The position numbers and the translations under genes were made by a program. A stretch of DNA of 64,000 nucleotides, taken from assembly GCA_965228425.1 (NCBI GenBank), contig OZ245815.1, positions 3,844,001 through 3,908,000 of the forward strand, read 5' to 3'. This DNA is from JAJFJD01 sp965228425 (lineage in GTDB: Bacteria > Pseudomonadota > Alphaproteobacteria > UBA8366). Below, piece by piece: positions 61,404-64,000 of this stretch (within the stretch, counting starts at the first letter, position 1; every line of letters begins with the position of its first letter). Under the pieces are notes generated by a model, which searched no databases, was not told the origin of the DNA, and worked only from the letters and a program-made list of their open reading frames with translations.

Positions 61404-63577
61404 TGCGGCGCCGGGGAATCGTTGCGGTGTTGATGTTGATCGCATTGCTGGCGACCGGAACCGCCGAGGCACAGGACACCAACCCGCAACTTCCCGATCA
61501 ACCGGTGCTGATCACGGCCGACGAATTGAGCCAGGACGAAGAACTCGGGACCATCACCGCCCGCGGCAACGTGGAGATAACCCAGGGCGAACGTCTGCTG
61601 CTGGCAAATACGGTCAGCTACAATCAGAAATCCGACACGGTCAGCGCGTCGGGCAACGTGACGCTGATGGAGCCCGGCGGCGAGGTCATCTTCGCCGAAT
61701 TCGTCGAACTGACCGATAAGCTCAAGAACGGGATCGTCCGGCAGCTTCGCATTCTGCTGACCGACGAAAGCCGCTTCGCAGCCAGCGAAGCGGAACGGCG
61801 CGACGGCAACCTGACCATCATGAAACGCGCGATTTATTCGCCCTGCGAAGCCTGCAAGAAGGACCCGGAACGCCCGTTGGTCTGGCAGATCAAAGCAGAA
61901 ACCGTTGAGCATGACCAGGAACGGCAGGAAATCCGCTATCGCAATGCATTCCTCGAGATGTTCGGCGTGCCGGTGGTGTATGTGCCGTATTTTTCGCATC
62001 CCGACCCGACGGTGAAGCGGAAGAGCGGATTCCTCGCGCCCGACTTCGGCACCGGCGGCAACCTCGGCGGCTTCGTGCGACTGCCGTATTACGTCGTCCT
62101 CGACAAGGACAAGGACGCAACCGTCACGCCGATCTATACCAAGGACGAAGGCTTGGTGATGAGCGGGGAATACCGTCAGCGCTTCAACAAGGGCGAGATC
62201 AACCTCCGTGGCAGCATTACCGAGGCAGACCGGACGAAAACCGAGGACGGCGTCGAAGTGGTGCGCCGCAATAGAATTCGCGGCCACGGTGCGATCGACG
62301 GGCGCTACGATTTCGACGAGACGTGGCGTGCTGGCGCAAACATCGAACGCGCAACCGACCGAAGTTATCTTAGGAAGTTCAACTTTTTCGACGAAGGCGG
62401 CGATATGCTGGAATCGAACGCCTATCTCGAAGGGTTCCGTCCCCGAACCTATGCCGCAGCGAACTTCTACGCCTTCCAAGATCTGCGATCCGGGGACCGC
62501 CCCGAGCAGCCGTTCATAGCGCCGCTGGTGCAATACAATCACGTCAGCGAAGCCGATCGTTATGGCGGCCGGTACAGCGTCGACACCGACTTTCGCGTGC
62601 TCACGCGGAGCGACGGCCCGACCACGCAGCGCTTTTCCCTACGTCCCGGATACGAAATCTCCCATATCACGGATTTCGGATTGCTCGCGACCTTCCGCGG
62701 GTCACTGCGGGCCGACCTTTACAACGTGAACCAAACGTCCGACGCCCGGGTGAACCAGGGCGTCGACGATTCCGTCACCGGGCGGTTCCTTCCCCGTGCA
62801 ACGGTGGATGTCCGCTATCCGCTCGTGCGATCCACCGGAAACATCCGGCAAATCATCGAACCGATCGCGATGTTCACCGCCTCGCCGACCGGTCAAAATC
62901 CAGGCGAAATTCCCAACGAGGACAGCACGGCCTTCGAGGCCGACGACACCAATCTGTTCAGCGAAGACCGGTTGGCCGGCGGCGACCGGGTGGAAAGCGG
63001 CCCGCGATTTGCCTACGGCATGCGCATCGCCGCCTACGGCCCGCGCGACGGAAAAGCGAGCGCCTTCATCGGCCAAAGCTATCGAATCAAATCCGACGAG
63101 AAACTCGCAAACAACAGTCTCCTCGACCGACACGAGTCGGATATCGTCGGCCGTATCGATATTCGACCCAACCAATATCTCGATGTCCTGTATCGTTTCG
63201 CCTTCTCAGCCGAAGAGTTCGGGGAGCCGAAGCGCAATGACGTGACATTCACGCTCGGTCCGCCAGCCTATCAGCTCCGTGGCTCCTATAGCTTCGTCAA
63301 AGCCACAAGCCAATTCGAGGAGCGCGAAGAGGTCAAGCTGACCCTCAAGACGAAAATTACGGATAACTGGTCGTTCGAGGCTTCGACCCACCGGGACATC
63401 GATGCCGGCAGATACCTGCGCCATAGCGGTAGCCTGACATACGAAGACGAATGTATCGCCTTCGATATCGTCGGCACCCGCAGCTTCTTCGAGGATGACG
63501 ATATTGATCCTTCGGATTCGATACTATTTAAGATTAGGTTCAAACACCTGGGCGAGGTCAAAACCACGGCCGGCTAG
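61400..63577 (+). CDS. lptD: LPS-assembly outer-membrane protein LptD
   Basis: This 725-residue protein has a signal peptide (GIVAVLMLIALLATGTAEAQ), a periplasmic OstA-type jellyroll domain (about 40-140, PVLITADELSQDEELGTITA and ARGNVEITQGERLLLANTV), and a beta-barrel domain. SPCEACKKDPERP is a Cys pair typical of alphaproteobacterial LptD, and the protein ends FKIRFKHLGEVKTTAG. It inserts LPS into the outer leaflet. ATG 61400 overlaps the lptG stop; ATG 61403 is equally possible. Confidence 0.95.
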   Translation: MMRRRGIVAVLMLIALLATGTAEAQDTNPQLPDQPVLITADELSQDEELGTITARGNVEITQGERLLLANTVSYNQKSDTVSASGNVTLMEPGGEVIFAEFVELTDKLKNGIVRQLRILLTDESRFAASEAERRDGNLTIMKRAIYSPCEACKKDPERPLVWQIKAETVEHDQERQEIRYRNAFLEMFGVPVVYVPYFSHPDPTVKRKSGFLAPDFGTGGNLGGFVRLPYYVVLDKDKDATVTPIYTKDEGLVMSGEYRQRFNKGEINLRGSITEADRTKTEDGVEVVRRNRIRGHGAIDGRYDFDETWRAGANIERATDRSYLRKFNFFDEGGDMLESNAYLEGFRPRTYAAANFYAFQDLRSGDRPEQPFIAPLVQYNHVSEADRYGGRYSVDTDFRVLTRSDGPTTQRFSLRPGYEISHITDFGLLATFRGSLRADLYNVNQTSDARVNQGVDDSVTGRFLPRATVDVRYPLVRSTGNIRQIIEPIAMFTASPTGQNPGEIPNEDSTAFEADDTNLFSEDRLAGGDRVESGPRFAYGMRIAAYGPRDGKASAFIGQSYRIKSDEKLANNSLLDRHESDIVGRIDIRPNQYLDVLYRFAFSAEEFGEPKRNDVTFTLGPPAYQLRGSYSFVKATSQFEEREEVKLTLKTKITDNWSFEASTHRDIDAGRYLRHSGSLTYEDECIAFDIVGTRSFFEDDDIDPSDSILFKIRFKHLGEVKTTAG

Positions 63578-63631
63578 GGACCGTCGATCAAGGATGGATG
63601 ACGGGCGTGTTTTTCTGTAAAACAGTGACTT

Positions 63632-64000
63632 ATGGATAGGATGTTTACGCGGAACCTGCGTTTGGCGCTGTTTCTCGGCTTGGCCCTGTTGTTGCCATGG
63701 TCGATTACCAACACCGCGCCTGCCCAAGGCGTCTTGCGGATCGCCGCTGTCGTCAACGAAGACGTGATCTCGGCCTACGACCTGGCCCAACGGGTTCGCA
63801 TGGTGATGGTGACGAGCAGCCTGCCCAACACGCCGGAATCCCGACGCCGCCTCGCGCCGCAGGTCTTGCGCAATATGATCGACGAACACCTGCAGTTCCA
63901 AGAGGCGAAACGCCTGAACGTCCGCGTCACGGAAAAAGAAATCGACGACATGCTCGCACGCTTGAACCGGCAGAACGATCTTGAACCGGGTCAGCTCGAG
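63632..64000 (+). CDS. surA: SurA-like periplasmic chaperone, N-terminal part (cut by window edge)
   Basis: The first 123 codons are visible. A signal peptide (LALFLGLALLLPWSITNTAPA) precedes the mature start AQGVLRIAAVVNEDVIS, then ARLNRQNDLEPGQLE at the edge. This is the N-terminal domain of SurA-type chaperones/peptidyl-prolyl isomerases that escort outer-membrane proteins. It follows lptD by 54 bp, and the order lptD-surA is standard. The catalytic parvulin part lies outside the window. Confidence 0.88.
   Translation, partial: MDRMFTRNLRLALFLGLALLLPWSITNTAPAQGVLRIAAVVNEDVISAYDLAQRVRMVMVTSSLPNTPESRRRLAPQVLRNMIDEHLQFQEAKRLNVRVTEKEIDDMLARLNRQNDLEPGQLE

Noticed and set aside
1..64000. tRNA, rRNA, CRISPR, transposons, integrases
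   Set aside because: I looked for cloverleaf-like segments, repeat arrays and transposase motifs and saw none; a dedicated search would be needed to exclude short or degraded ones.

Overview
The window reads as a gene-dense, high-GC alphaproteobacterial chromosome segment, most likely from an anoxygenic phototroph of the Rhodospirillales type. The alphaproteobacterial signature comes from gene content and order: divK beside dinB; eipB (DUF1849); the series DUF2066 / CDP-alcohol phosphatidyltransferase / AI-2E permease / HdaA near ppk-ppx; and lptF, lptG, lptD and a SurA-like gene. The phototrophic call rests on a puc (LH2 antenna) operon at about 29.6-33.0 kb. I saw no tRNA, rRNA, CRISPR array or insertion sequence.

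Layout. 1-10.4 kb: housekeeping genes (RNase R end, S41 protease, NUDIX, L33, DivK, ROK kinase, Pol IV, EipB, AspRS, RNase D). 10.4-25.3 kb: polyphosphate metabolism (ppx-ppk), SixA, a CYTH-CHAD protein, an SDR, HdaA, a permease, a PgsA-like enzyme, DUF2066, purM-purN, a tiny membrane protein, Ndk and an ABC-F protein. 25.3-29.4 kb: TspO, then a metalloid-type island with two divergent units: arsR - permease - phosphosulfolactate-synthase-like on the minus strand, and arsR - aquaporin on the plus strand. 29.6-33.0 kb: puc operon with pucB, a frameshifted pucA, a repeat protein I do not recognise, pucC and a divergent peptide deformylase. 33.1-53.4 kb: mostly accessory catabolism and transport (octopine-dehydrogenase-like, dienelactone hydrolase, enolase superfamily, SDRs, MFS pump, GFA, DHFR-like, ferritin-like protein, TPR plus ATP-grasp protein, beta-hydroxyacid dehydrogenase, MmgE/PrpD, acyl-CoA dehydrogenase, MoxR/VWA pair, cupin, solute-binding protein, two TauD-type oxygenases). 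53.4-64 kb: holC, pepA and the LPS export genes, with lptF separated from lptG by a convergent DprE2/DprE1/UbiA-like cassette.

Main points of interest. (i) The puc promoter carries two TGT-N12-ACA palindromes exactly 8 bp apart, the classic PpsR/CrtJ arrangement, and one overlaps a TTGACA box. (ii) pucA is intact except for one missing base near its start. When restored, it has Phe44-Ile45 where B800-850 complexes have Tyr-Trp, which predicts a blue-shifted (B800-820-like) antenna. (iii) An unrecognised 230-residue protein with four P-x-P-[LF]-S-x-M-[LF] repeats lies between pucA and pucC, and a second-type peptide deformylase follows pucC by 3 bp. (iv) An ArsR-controlled permease is paired with a phosphosulfolactate-synthase-like enzyme, which could be a make-and-export route. 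(v) purM homology extends well upstream of the first ATG, with ATA as the best-placed start. (vi) A decaprenylphosphoryl-arabinose-type cassette splits the lpt genes.

All calls come from reading the sequence and from remembered family motifs. No database search was run.
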